Assembly (NCBI GenBank): GCA_026645735.1
Contig: JAPKMT010000012.1
Span: 1-64,000 of the forward strand
Length of the DNA stretch: 64,000 nt
Source of the DNA: Flexilinea sp.
Lineage (GTDB): Bacteria; Chloroflexota; Anaerolineae; Anaerolineales; Anaerolineaceae
Reading direction: 5' to 3'
Positions 44,212-51,618 of the stretch are shown here, piece by piece. Each line of letters begins with the position of its first letter. Positions within the stretch are counted from its first letter, which is position 1. Position numbers and translations under genes: made by a program. The notes below the pieces were generated by a model. That model saw nothing but the letters and a program-made list of their open reading frames with translations, was not told the origin of the DNA and made no database searches.

Positions 44212-45284
44212 ACAAAGTAACTTCTACGCTATTAGATATGCCGGATAATGTAGTTATTGTCGAGGGCGAAAAACTTCTTAGCCTTCGGCATATGCTGGTT
44301 CCGCCTCATTTAGAAATTATTATTCGGAATCCGACGGATCCGGAAAGACTCTGGGAAATTTTATCCGAGGAATATCCTCAGGATCATCCGCTTGCAATAA
44401 TTCTGAGGAAACCAGATGCTGAGCCGGATTCGAGGCTATTTTTGCTAAGGGATTTGAGAAATATCGGAACTGAATTGCAAACTGCTGCAGCGCTGCAAAT
44501 CGCACCACTCTCCGAGAAAAACTCTTTTGAATATTTTCAAAATGTTATCGCGATCTTGAGAAGTCCGGGCGGATGTCCATGGGATCGAAAACAGACACAT
44601 CAATCTTTGCGGGATGACTTTCTTCAGGAAGCGTACGAACTCTTAGATGGACTGGATAAGAATGATTTGGACGCTGTGGCTGAAGAATTAGGCGATGTAT
44701 TGCTGCACATCGTAATTCAAGCCCAGATTGCTTTGGAGAACAACGAATTTAACATGGGGGAAGTGCTCAGTCATATCAGTGAAAAACTGATTTTCCGGCA
44801 TCAGCATGTCTTTGAAAAAATAGAGGACTTGTCACCGGACCAGGTGGTTGAGCGATGGGAACGAATGAAGAAAGCTGAACGGGAAAAAACGAATAAGAAA
44901 CAGGGATTATTGGATGGGATTTCCAGTACCATGCCGGCTCTGTCCATGGCATTTTCGTTTCAGAAGCGGGCATCCAAAGTTGGTTTTGATTGGGATTCCA
45001 TCGATGGCGTGTGGGAAAAAGTTTATGAGGAGATCGAAGAATTTCGAAATGCTGAGACTTTGGACGAAAAAGCTGATGAATTGGGTGACTTGCTTTTCAG
45101 TATTGTTAATCTGGCAAGGTGGACAAAAATCGATCCCGAAACTTCACTGCGGATGGCAAATCTTAAGTTTTCAAAGCGGGTGCATTTTGTGGAGGAGCGA
45201 GCCAGGGATCTGGGTAAAGATTTATTCGATATGCCATTAGCAGAGAAAGATTCATATTGGGATGAGTATAAAACGATCGAATAA
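44208..45284 (+). CDS. mazG: MazG nucleoside triphosphate pyrophosphohydrolase
   Basis: 358 residues. The N-terminal 105 residues resemble a shortened methylase-like domain (as in YabN-type proteins) but show no clear motif. Two MazG domains follow: LRSPGGCPWDRKQTHQSLRD, with EEx(12)ExxD-type ligands in EAYELLDGLDKNDLDAVAEE, and a second set in EEIEEFRNAETLDEKADELG. MazG hydrolyses NTPs to NMP plus pyrophosphate, removing aberrant nucleotides and lowering ppGpp pools. It is coupled to the HAD gene by an ATGA overlap and overlaps the next gene by 23 bp. Confidence 0.92.
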   Translation: MNKVTSTLLDMPDNVVIVEGEKLLSLRHMLVPPHLEIIIRNPTDPERLWEILSEEYPQDHPLAIILRKPDAEPDSRLFLLRDLRNIGTELQTAAALQIAPLSEKNSFEYFQNVIAILRSPGGCPWDRKQTHQSLRDDFLQEAYELLDGLDKNDLDAVAEELGDVLLHIVIQAQIALENNEFNMGEVLSHISEKLIFRHQHVFEKIEDLSPDQVVERWERMKKAEREKTNKKQGLLDGISSTMPALSMAFSFQKRASKVGFDWDSIDGVWEKVYEEIEEFRNAETLDEKADELGDLLFSIVNLARWTKIDPETSLRMANLKFSKRVHFVEERARDLGKDLFDMPLAEKDSYWDEYKTIE

Positions 45285-45981
45285 ATCAAATAATTTATTG
45301 CGATTGTTGACAATATTTTCTGTTGCTCTAAGTGTGCTGGGGTACGTCGGATTAGGGTGGCTGTTTTACTCAACGAAACAAGCCCGCCTGGAGGAAAAAA
45401 TCCCTTCAAGGCAAATTCCGATAACGATGGATGGAAAAGTTTGTGAGATGATCACGCCTGAAATACGGATTAATCTTTCCTGGCCTGTCAGGATTGCTCT
45501 TGGAAAAACAGGATCCATTACAGTTGAATTGATGGCAGATGAAAACATTCAATGGATCTGTCCGGATTTGATTAATTTCTTGGATGTGCTGGTTGAATCA
45601 CGATTGGAAATTCCGGACTCATCCCTGCATCCCGCGAATCAGTTGATACAAAAATTTTCTCAAGCCACACCACAAAAATTTTTGTGGTCTGTGGATTTCC
45701 ATAAGGAGTCGGCATCTGATTTGTCTTCTTTTTGGTTGAATCTGATTGTACGGAAAAGTGAAGCAGTTTCGGATAGGAATAACAGTATAATTGATATCGA
45801 AAATTGGAGTCTGTTTACGAAAAATCTGCCCATATCGATTCTTTCTGTAGCAGGTTTTCAATCGAAAAGTGTTTTTGAAACTGCGATCAGTATGATCTGG
45901 TTGGGCCAAGTCTTATTTTTGATTGCACTTATCCGCTATCAAAAAAAGAAGTTAATCAAAATTTATGGAATTATGCAGTAA
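45262..45981 (+). CDS. membrane protein of unknown function
   Basis: 239 residues with one N-terminal membrane segment (about 12-36), an extracytoplasmic middle part of some 170 residues and a second segment near the C-terminus (ISMIWLGQVLFLIALI). No family recognised. It overlaps mazG by 23 bp and is followed by the ATP synthase genes after 65 bp with a promoter between, so it belongs with mazG rather than with ATP synthase. Confidence 0.6.
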   Translation: MSIKRSNKSNNLLRLLTIFSVALSVLGYVGLGWLFYSTKQARLEEKIPSRQIPITMDGKVCEMITPEIRINLSWPVRIALGKTGSITVELMADENIQWICPDLINFLDVLVESRLEIPDSSLHPANQLIQKFSQATPQKFLWSVDFHKESASDLSSFWLNLIVRKSEAVSDRNNSIIDIENWSLFTKNLPISILSVAGFQSKSVFETAISMIWLGQVLFLIALIRYQKKKLIKIYGIMQ

Positions 45982-45993
45982 AAAATAGGACAT

Positions 45994-46019
45994 TTGACAC
46001 AGATTCCCACTGATATAAT
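45994..46019 (+). promoter_or_regulatory. promoter of the ATP synthase Fo operon
   Basis: TATAAT at 46014-46019 with TG one base upstream (extended -10). TTGACA at 45994-45999 is consensus but only 14 bp away, too short to act as a normal -35, so the extended -10 may do most of the work. Confidence 0.55.
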
Positions 46020-46046
46020 TATCAGAAAAAGGATCAGAACGTAAAA

Positions 46047-46334
46047 ATGTCAATGGCAGAAAAACAAAAAGGAAACAGCATTTTTAAAGGGATACCGGTT
46101 CATGTTTTCAAATGGGCTTTAATTCTGTTTTGTTCGATTGCTTTCATTACGTTGGGTATAGCATTTGGTACTTTTTTTATCGGACAAAAATTAGATTTTC
46201 ATTTTGGCACTCATCCCTGGATTACTCTGGTACTGGGCTTGATCGGAATGATGATCATTTTAGGAGCCACTTTGTTTATCGCTCTGAAATCCGCTAAAGA
46301 AATCCGTGAAATCATGAACTCGAAAAAAAAGTAG
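46047..46334 (+). CDS. AtpZ/AtpI-like membrane protein
   Basis: 95 residues with two membrane segments (about 22-45 and 53-78) and a basic C-terminus. Position directly before atpB, size and topology fit the AtpI/AtpZ proteins that help assemble the c ring and may carry magnesium or calcium. AAAAGGA lies 13 nt upstream of the ATG. The next gene starts 10 bp later. Confidence 0.75.
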   Translation: MSMAEKQKGNSIFKGIPVHVFKWALILFCSIAFITLGIAFGTFFIGQKLDFHFGTHPWITLVLGLIGMMIILGATLFIALKSAKEIREIMNSKKK

Positions 46335-46344
46335 GAGGGAGTTT

Positions 46345-47364
46345 TTGGCAGAAATTGTAAATTCTGAAAATGGGGTCATTGTCCACAAAAAAAAATCAAG
46401 GCGCTGGTTGATTCCAATTCTTGGATTGATTCTTTTAAATATCGTTGTGGTTTTATTCTACAAGCCGATCGCCCCTGCTATCTCCGTAAAAACAGAAAGT
46501 TTATTGTTTGATGTTGTGGATGGCGAAGTTGCAGCCAGACCCTGGTTTACGCTTCCATTGCTGGGTTCCGTTTTCCTGACTAATTCTCTGTTATCCGTTG
46601 GTATTATTTTCATCGTAATTTTCTTTTTAGCGCTGGCAGTTCATCGTCAAACGAAAGATGGACAGATTAAAACACATGGTGTTGTATTACTAATAGAAAT
46701 GATTATGTCCGCATTAACAAACATGGCAGATGGTTCTGTCGATGAAAAATGGCGAAAGAAAATCTATCCTTTTTATTTGTCCATATTTTTATACATAGCG
46801 ATCGCGAATTTGACAAAATTATTACCCTTCTTTGAATCATTTGGTTTTGCAGTTCCGATTGGAGAGGGTGGCTTACAAGCGCATCACTGGACATCCTGGT
46901 TGTATGCCATAACTGCGAATCCTGCTGCTGCAGGGCAGCAAGGATATGAAGTCGTGAGCTTCTTTCGTGGTGCAGCGACCGATTTAAACTTTACTCTGGC
47001 CATTGCAATCACTGCTGTAGCGGCTATTCAGATCCTTGGTTTTCAGGCGAAAGGCCTGGATTACTTCAGCAAATTTATTAACATCAAAGCGCTTATCCGA
47101 AATCCCAAGATGGGATTCATCGATTTTTTCATCGGAATTTTGGAAACCATTGCAGAAATTGCCAAGATCGCTTCTTTTGGATTTCGACTTTTTGGTAATA
47201 TCTTCGCTGGTATGGTGCTTTTATTATTCCTGGGATATATGATTCCATGGGTTGTAAGTTCGTTTATAATGCTGTATGAAGTATTTATTGGTCTGTTGCA
47301 AGCATTTATTTTTGGGATGTTGACTGTTGTTTTTATGGGTATGGCTGTTCGGACTGAAGAGTAA
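46345..47364 (+). CDS. atpB: ATP synthase Fo subunit a
   Basis: 339 residues from TTG at 46345 after AGGAGGG. This is longer than the usual 240-275 because of an N-terminal membrane anchor and an extra extracytoplasmic loop. The essential arginine is Arg281 in SFGFRLFGNIFAGM. The last helices (YEVFIGLLQAFIFGMLTVVF) are typical. Subunit a forms the two half-channels that carry protons to the c ring. Confidence 0.95.
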   Translation: MAEIVNSENGVIVHKKKSRRWLIPILGLILLNIVVVLFYKPIAPAISVKTESLLFDVVDGEVAARPWFTLPLLGSVFLTNSLLSVGIIFIVIFFLALAVHRQTKDGQIKTHGVVLLIEMIMSALTNMADGSVDEKWRKKIYPFYLSIFLYIAIANLTKLLPFFESFGFAVPIGEGGLQAHHWTSWLYAITANPAAAGQQGYEVVSFFRGAATDLNFTLAIAITAVAAIQILGFQAKGLDYFSKFINIKALIRNPKMGFIDFFIGILETIAEIAKIASFGFRLFGNIFAGMVLLLFLGYMIPWVVSSFIMLYEVFIGLLQAFIFGMLTVVFMGMAVRTEE

Positions 47365-47401
47365 TCATGGTAAAAATTTTGTACTTCGGAGGAAGTAAAA
47401 A

Positions 47402-47626
47402 ATGAGTGTCGATGTTGTAAAGTATTTATCTGTGGGTCTGGTGATGTTATCGACGATAGGTGCTGCTTATGCTGTAGGAAAAATTGGGGCGGCAGGTTTG
47501 GATGGAATGGCTCGGAATCCGGAAGCTTCCGGCAGTTTGCTGACTGCCATGATTCTCGCCATTGCATTTGCAGAAGCATTAGCTATTTATGCATTAGTGG
47601 TCGCATTTCTGATCCTTTTTGCTTGA
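47402..47626 (+). CDS. atpE: ATP synthase Fo subunit c
   Basis: 74 residues, two membrane helices with the polar loop ARNPEA. The ion-binding carboxylate is Glu58 in IAFAEALAIYALV. The Gln and Ser that mark sodium-type c subunits are missing, so proton coupling is likely. GGAGG precedes the ATG. Confidence 0.96.
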   Translation: MSVDVVKYLSVGLVMLSTIGAAYAVGKIGAAGLDGMARNPEASGSLLTAMILAIAFAEALAIYALVVAFLILFA

Positions 47627-47645
47627 TTAAAAAAGAGGTGAAAAT

Positions 47646-48392
47646 TTGGAAGCATTAGGTATTAATGCGGGTAACCTTTTCGTTAATATCATTTGTTTTG
47701 CTATTGCTTTTTTACTGCTTGTCCGGTTTGTGGTTGGTCCAATTCAAAGAATGATGGATTCAAGAAACAAGATTATTGACAAAGGACTTGAGGACGCAAA
47801 AATCGCAGCTGAGGCAAAGAAAAACGCTCAGGCTGAAGCGGCGATCATCATCAAAGAAGCACAAGACAAACGTGATGCGCTATTGAAAGAAGCGCATGAT
47901 GAAACAGCTTTGCTGAAAATGGACTATCGAGAAACAGTAGATCGCGAAGCGGCGAAAGATTTGGATGCAGCAAGAGAAGAAATCTTGAAAGAACGGGATA
48001 AGATTTTGAGAAATCTGCGTACCCAAATTATTGAAATATCACTCAACAGTGCCAAAAAGCTGGTAAATGAATCATTGTTACTCGATGAATCAAAACAGCA
48101 TCTTATTTTGAATGAATTACTGACTGGTATAGCTGATGGGAAAATCGTTGATATTTCGGCTTTCCCCAATAATCAAAAAAATATTGAAGTTACAACAGCT
48201 GTTCCGTTGAATGATGCTGAGCAATTATTGGTCAATGACCAATTATCCGGAAAACTATCACCCGGAAAGTCGATAACTTTCATGGTTGAGCCAAAAATCA
48301 TCGGCGGGATGATTATCCGCAGCAATGACCAGCTGATTGATGCTTCAGTCACTGGAAAATCTCAACTATTGAAGGAAGCACTGTCAAAATAA
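47646..48392 (+). CDS. atpF: ATP synthase subunit b fused to the C-terminal part of subunit delta
   Basis: 248 residues from TTG at 47646 after AGAGGTG. Residues 1-30 are the b membrane anchor and 35-165 a long charged helix typical of b. Residues about 178-248 (VTTAVPLNDAEQLLVNDQLS, then FMVEPKIIGGMIIRSNDQLI DASVTG) match the C-terminal domain of delta, without its N-terminal six-helix domain. Subunits b and delta form the outer stalk. It is the last gene of the unit: a terminator follows and no atpA, atpG, atpD or atpC is in the window. Confidence 0.85.
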   Translation: MEALGINAGNLFVNIICFAIAFLLLVRFVVGPIQRMMDSRNKIIDKGLEDAKIAAEAKKNAQAEAAIIIKEAQDKRDALLKEAHDETALLKMDYRETVDREAAKDLDAAREEILKERDKILRNLRTQIIEISLNSAKKLVNESLLLDESKQHLILNELLTGIADGKIVDISAFPNNQKNIEVTTAVPLNDAEQLLVNDQLSGKLSPGKSITFMVEPKIIGGMIIRSNDQLIDASVTGKSQLLKEALSK

Positions 48393-48418
48393 AGCAAAAG
48401 TATTGGGAAATACTCTGC

Positions 48419-48458
48419 AGGGATCGGAAGAAACTTTTTTCTGATCCTTGTATTTTTT
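48419..48458 (+). terminator. terminator of the Fo operon
   Basis: GGATC (48421-48425) pairs with GATCC (48443-48447). The stem continues inward as GGAAGAAA with TTTTTTCT (some G-U pairs). A T-rich tail runs to 48458. Confidence 0.8.
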
Positions 48459-48503
48459 ATAAAACAGTTTGAAATATTACGATGGTATTAAATTAATTCT
48501 TCC

Positions 48504-48518
48504 CATATTTCGAATCAT
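48504..48518. repeat. isolated right end of the palindromic repeat
   Basis: CATATTTCGAATCAT directly precedes the left end of copy 6, as if two copies had been adjacent and one had lost everything but its right terminus. Confidence 0.6.
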
Positions 48519-48641
48519 CAGCAATTCGAAATTTGGAAAAGCCTTATGAAAAAAAAGAGAAAACTTGTTGTTGTGTTGTTTTTGCGCGGAGCGCAAAAAC
48601 AACACAACAACAAATATTCCCTCTAATAATTCGAATCGCTG
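48519..48641. repeat. intergenic palindromic repeat, copy 6
   Basis: Starts CAGCAATTCGAA (48519) and ends TTCGAATCGCTG (48641). Perfect 23-nt arms at 48565-48587 and 48591-48613 with a 3-nt GGA loop. This is the best representative of the family. Confidence 0.95.
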
Positions 48642-48658
48642 TCGAATCATCCATCCTG

Positions 48659-48664
48659 TATAAT
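48659..48664 (+). promoter_or_regulatory. -10 box of the lipoprotein gene, leaderless
   Basis: TATAAT ends 6 nt before the ATG at 48671. No Shine-Dalgarno is present. The right end of copy 6 covers the -35 region. Confidence 0.6.
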
Positions 48665-48670
48665 TCTTTT

Positions 48671-49498
48671 ATGATGCAGAAGCAACAGAAACGATTCATC
48701 ATCTTCTTGGGGTTCTTTGTTCTTTTTGTTATGACTTCTTGCAGGTTGCCGGGGAATCATCCGGTTTCAACATCAATCGAACAGATCGTTTCCACGGTGC
48801 ATCACATGGAATCGAGAACTCCTTATCCCACTCATACCAATTTTCCGACACAAATCCCTTATCCTACGCATACACAAAAACCTGACCAACAAGAGTATCA
48901 GCCTGAATCTCATGAACTGTCCGGCGAAACCAGGCCATATCTGACCTGGACAGCCTATCCGACGCAGCGACCATATTCCGAAGATGATATGAACCACGTA
49001 ATTGTGATGCAGCCTGGAATTTGGGCTCGCAACTTGTCTGAATATGGACACTGCGGAGATTTGTTTTCTGTCAAAATTGGATCGAAAACCCCCTATTTTG
49101 CCTTTGCGGTTGGAAATGAGGCGTCAAAGGAACAATTCTTAATCCTGAATATCAGCTTCTATAACGCATCAGATCACACATTACATATCGATCATCAACG
49201 ATTTCAGTTAATTGGAAATTTGGATGGAAAAGAAGTTATCTACGAATCCAACGGTGCAGCAGGACAGGCCGCAAGCAATCGTTGGGGAATGGACTTTATT
49301 GGCAGCAGAGGAATACCGCCGGGACTTGAAATTGGATCGTATCTGGCTTTTGACGTGGATTATCATGCAATGGATTGGCGGTTGGTGTATCATTCAGATC
49401 CTTCGGAAATAACTTCCTGCAGTTTTTCTGTCAAAATCACCCGACCTGAATTTGCGATTAAATATTATGAAACCTTGATTAGTACCAGTGGAAAATAG
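48671..49498 (+). CDS. lipoprotein with short PTxT stalk and DUF4352-like domain
   Basis: 275 residues from the ATG at 48671; the longer frame upstream runs through the palindromic repeat and is not coding. Lipobox FVMTSC. A short Pro/Thr-rich linker (TPYPTHTNFPTQIPYPTHT, about 50-110) leads to a beta-sandwich of about 150 residues: FLILNISFYNASDHTLHIDH, GIPPGLEIGSYLAFDVDYH. This is the pattern of DUF4352-type domains, which sit on the outer face of the membrane and whose ligand is unknown. The gene at 49707 encodes a related protein. Confidence 0.75.
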   Translation: MMQKQQKRFIIFLGFFVLFVMTSCRLPGNHPVSTSIEQIVSTVHHMESRTPYPTHTNFPTQIPYPTHTQKPDQQEYQPESHELSGETRPYLTWTAYPTQRPYSEDDMNHVIVMQPGIWARNLSEYGHCGDLFSVKIGSKTPYFAFAVGNEASKEQFLILNISFYNASDHTLHIDHQRFQLIGNLDGKEVIYESNGAAGQAASNRWGMDFIGSRGIPPGLEIGSYLAFDVDYHAMDWRLVYHSDPSEITSCSFSVKITRPEFAIKYYETLISTSGK

Positions 49499-49501
49499 AC
49501 C

Positions 49502-49624
49502 CAGTAATTCGTAATTTGGAAAAGCTGTCAGAGAAAAAAAAGAAAACTTGTTATTGTGTTGTTTTTGCGCTTTGCGCAAAAACAACACAATAACAAATAA
49601 TTCTCCCCATATTTCGAATTGCTG
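49502..49624. repeat. intergenic palindromic repeat, copy 7
   Basis: Starts CAGTAATTCG (49502) and ends TTCGAATTGCTG (49624). Perfect 23-nt arms at 49548-49570 and 49574-49596 with a TTT loop. One position (TTGTTATTG with CAATAACAA) differs from copy 6 on both arms. Confidence 0.95.
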
Positions 49625-49706
49625 AAATAGACGTTGACTGGCTGTTTCCCAGGATGATCTGACTCCGGGAAAATGGAAATCTTGCTTCAAAAAGAGAGTG
49701 CGTTAT

Positions 49707-50471
49707 ATGTTTAAAACAATCCGGTTCTTATGTATGTACTTGATTCTGTCTTTTTCAGCCTGTCAAAATCTGGAGAATGCGTTTGAAATTCCAACGTTTA
49801 CAAACCAGCCGACATTGACGGACCTTCCGACGCTCACGCTGCTGCCTACTTATACTGCCTTCCCATATGACGCTGCGGTTCCTGATTCCAGGAACGCATC
49901 CGATGCTGTTCAGATCCTTTCTCAGACCCCTTTACCAACTTTAACCGCTTTTCCTACGTTGACTTCCTATCCAACTCCGATTGTGCATAATGAGTATGTC
50001 ACCGTTACGCCATACAAAACTCCGACCGCTTTGATTCCCTCTGAAATTGACAGGGAAATTCAGTGCGCCGGGAAGATCAGTTTTGCATTTTCATATATGA
50101 ATCCAAAAATTCAGCGAACACTGACAGAAAGATTCCCTGTTGGCAGTTTCTTGCTGATGCAAATTCAACTCCGAAGCCTGGATGGAACTACCATCCCACC
50201 GCTTCAAAGTGAGACATTTCGGTTGTATGGTTCTTTATGGGGGAGGGATGTCAGATTTGATTTGGATCGTTCCAATTCCGATTATGCGAATTCCCGGTGG
50301 AGTACTCCTGATTTGAATACCACCATCGGGCCAAATGCAATCTATACGTTTCTCGTTTTTGATATAAATCCGGAATCACAAAACTTCGAACTGGAATTCT
50401 CTCCGATTCCGAAAGGGAGTGAAACAGCAATTTGTACCATTAAAGTGCCTTTACCAAAAGTCATTCGATAA
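49707..50471 (+). CDS. lipoprotein with PTxT stalk, paralogue of the preceding gene
   Basis: 254 residues from the ATG at 49707, about 9 nt after AAAGAGAG; GTG at 49698 is also open. Lipobox LSFSAC. The stalk (FTNQPTLTDLPTLTLLPTYT and further) ends near residue 115. The C-terminal 140 residues are a beta-sandwich in the same order as the 48671 protein (FLLMQIQLRSLDGTTIPPLQ; GPNAIYTFLVFDI). Probably a surface-anchored protein. The two genes are separated only by repeat copy 7. Confidence 0.75.
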   Translation: MFKTIRFLCMYLILSFSACQNLENAFEIPTFTNQPTLTDLPTLTLLPTYTAFPYDAAVPDSRNASDAVQILSQTPLPTLTAFPTLTSYPTPIVHNEYVTVTPYKTPTALIPSEIDREIQCAGKISFAFSYMNPKIQRTLTERFPVGSFLLMQIQLRSLDGTTIPPLQSETFRLYGSLWGRDVRFDLDRSNSDYANSRWSTPDLNTTIGPNAIYTFLVFDINPESQNFELEFSPIPKGSETAICTIKVPLPKVIR

Positions 50472-50476
50472 ACTGT

Positions 50477-50593
50477 CAGTAATTCGAAATTTGGAAAAGC
50501 CTTTTGAGAAAAAAGTGTAAATCTGTAGTGTTTTTGAGTTTAGCGCAAAAACACTACAACTACAATTATTTTTTTTCATATTTCGAATCGCTG
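50477..50593. repeat. intergenic palindromic repeat, copy 8, arm deletion
   Basis: Starts CAGTAATTCGAA (50477) and ends TTCGAATCGCTG (50593). The intact right arm extends to CTACAACTACAA, but the left arm lacks about 7 nt, leaving 13 paired bases (50524-50536, 50546-50558). It lies between convergent genes. Confidence 0.88.
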
Positions 50594-50619
50594 ATCGCTG
50601 CAGCTATTGCCTGTTAAGC

Positions 50620-51183
50620 CTATTTCGTGTTCTTATCAATTTCTTCACGCGCCCGGGCAATCAAATCACTGGCATCATCTACTCTGGAAACGCGTGATTT
50701 TTCGGATACCGCTGATTCCACATCATCGATGATACTGCCAGAATTTTTTTCGATTACATCACGTGCTTTTGAAATTAAATCGCTGGCATCATCCACTCTG
50801 GAAACGCGTGATTTTCCGGATACTGCTGATTCTACATCATCAACAGCATTCCCCAGGTTCTTCTGAATTTCTTCACGTGCTCTCGAAATAATATCACTGG
50901 CATCATCGACTCTGGAAACACGTGATTTTTCGGATACCGCGTCTTCTACTTTATCTGTAATATCTTTTATCGATGGGATGTTGAAAGAATTTCCCGGTTT
51001 GGTTGATGTCGAATTTGTGGATGAGGACCTTCTTCTTGAATCCATTAAGTATCCTGCAACCAATCCGCCGATCAGACCATAAAGCAGCAATGTATTTTCA
51101 TCAATACTGGTGACAACGTATCGCAGCAGGTAACCAGCTACAATACCAATAATGCTGTAGATTGCTAATATATTTTTTTTCAT
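50620..51183 (-). CDS. membrane-anchored protein with three 38-residue repeats
   Basis: 187 residues from the ATG at 51183 (MKKNILAIYSIIGIVAGYLL), with an upstream GGAG; a longer frame reaching into repeat copy 9 is not coding. Two short membrane segments (about 4-22 and 30-47) are followed by a Ser/Thr-rich linker and three near-identical 38-residue units (SRVSRVDDASDLISRAREEI plus about 18 residues), each predicted as helix-turn-helix rod. The DNA units are 114 bp apart and very similar, so the array is recent. The repeat recalls apolipoprotein- or YtxH-like amphipathic rods. Function unknown. Confidence 0.7.
   Translation of the reverse strand: MKKNILAIYSIIGIVAGYLLRYVVTSIDENTLLLYGLIGGLVAGYLMDSRRRSSSTNSTSTKPGNSFNIPSIKDITDKVEDAVSEKSRVSRVDDASDIISRAREEIQKNLGNAVDDVESAVSGKSRVSRVDDASDLISKARDVIEKNSGSIIDDVESAVSEKSRVSRVDDASDLIARAREEIDKNTK
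50630..50960 (-). repeat. three 114-bp tandem coding repeats
   Basis: The segment GCATCATCxACTCTGGAAAC begins at 50672, 50786 and 50900, exactly 114 bp apart, with near-identical DNA between the units. Confidence 0.92.
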
Positions 51184-51264
51184 GATTTTTTTACTCCTTT
51201 TCTCATTTGATGAAATATCATCATACAGAATTATAACCTTTGTGTCACGCGAGCTGCAAAATTC

Positions 51265-51370
51265 CAGCGATTTGAAATAAAAAAAAAGAATTATTGTAGT
51301 TGTGGTGTTTTTGCGCTTCGCGCAAAAACACCACAACTACAATAATTCCTTTCTTTATTCGAAACACATG
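51265..51370. repeat. intergenic palindromic repeat, copy 9
   Basis: Starts CAGCGATTTGAA (51265), ends near TTCGAAACACATG (51370). The hairpin is perfect over 29 bp (51288-51316 with 51320-51348) and has a 3-nt TTC loop. Its arms differ from copy 6 at several places (GTAGTTGTGGTG), always on both sides. Confidence 0.93.
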
Positions 51371-51502
51371 TCTATATTTCAAACCGATAGCAAAATTCAT
51401 AGCGATTCAGAAAACAAGCCTACAGGAAGCTTATAATTTCAATCTGGAGATTTGAAATTTGAACTGGATTTTCGATGAAAGGTGAAATGATTGATCATAA
51501 TG

Positions 51503-51579
51503 CTGTAATTTGAAAAAGAAATCAACCTCTCAAAGAAATTGAGAGTACTCAGAATATGCCCAATATTTCGAATTGTTGA
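51503..51579. repeat. variant of the palindromic repeat with a short different hairpin
   Basis: Family-like ends (CTGTAATTTGAAAAAG near 51503 and ATTTCGAATTGTTG ending 51579) enclose an unrelated 7-bp hairpin CTCTCAA (51527-51533) with TTGAGAG (51539-51545). Confidence 0.6.
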
Positions 51580-51601
51580 TTGTTTTTGGGCTGAGATTTG
51601 A

Positions 51602-51610
51602 TGATAGAAT
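51602..51610 (+). promoter_or_regulatory. extended -10 box of murJ, nearly leaderless
   Basis: TG-A-TAGAAT at 51602-51610 ends 8 nt before the ATG at 51619, giving a leader of about 2 nt. No Shine-Dalgarno is present. Confidence 0.5.
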
Positions 51611-51618
51611 GATATCTT

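Noticed and set aside
48533-48670. N-terminal extension of the 48671 lipoprotein frame
   Set aside because: It runs through repeat copy 6 and would hide the lipoprotein signal peptide; a -10 box lies just before the ATG at 48671.
51184-51336. N-terminal extension of the 50620 gene
   Set aside because: It reads through repeat copy 9 and has no ribosome site; the ATG at 51183 begins a membrane segment after GGAG.
48519-51370. Integron attC sites as an explanation for the repeats
   Set aside because: The stems are perfect and symmetric, lacking the bulged bases and the GTTRRRY core of attC, and no integrase is present.
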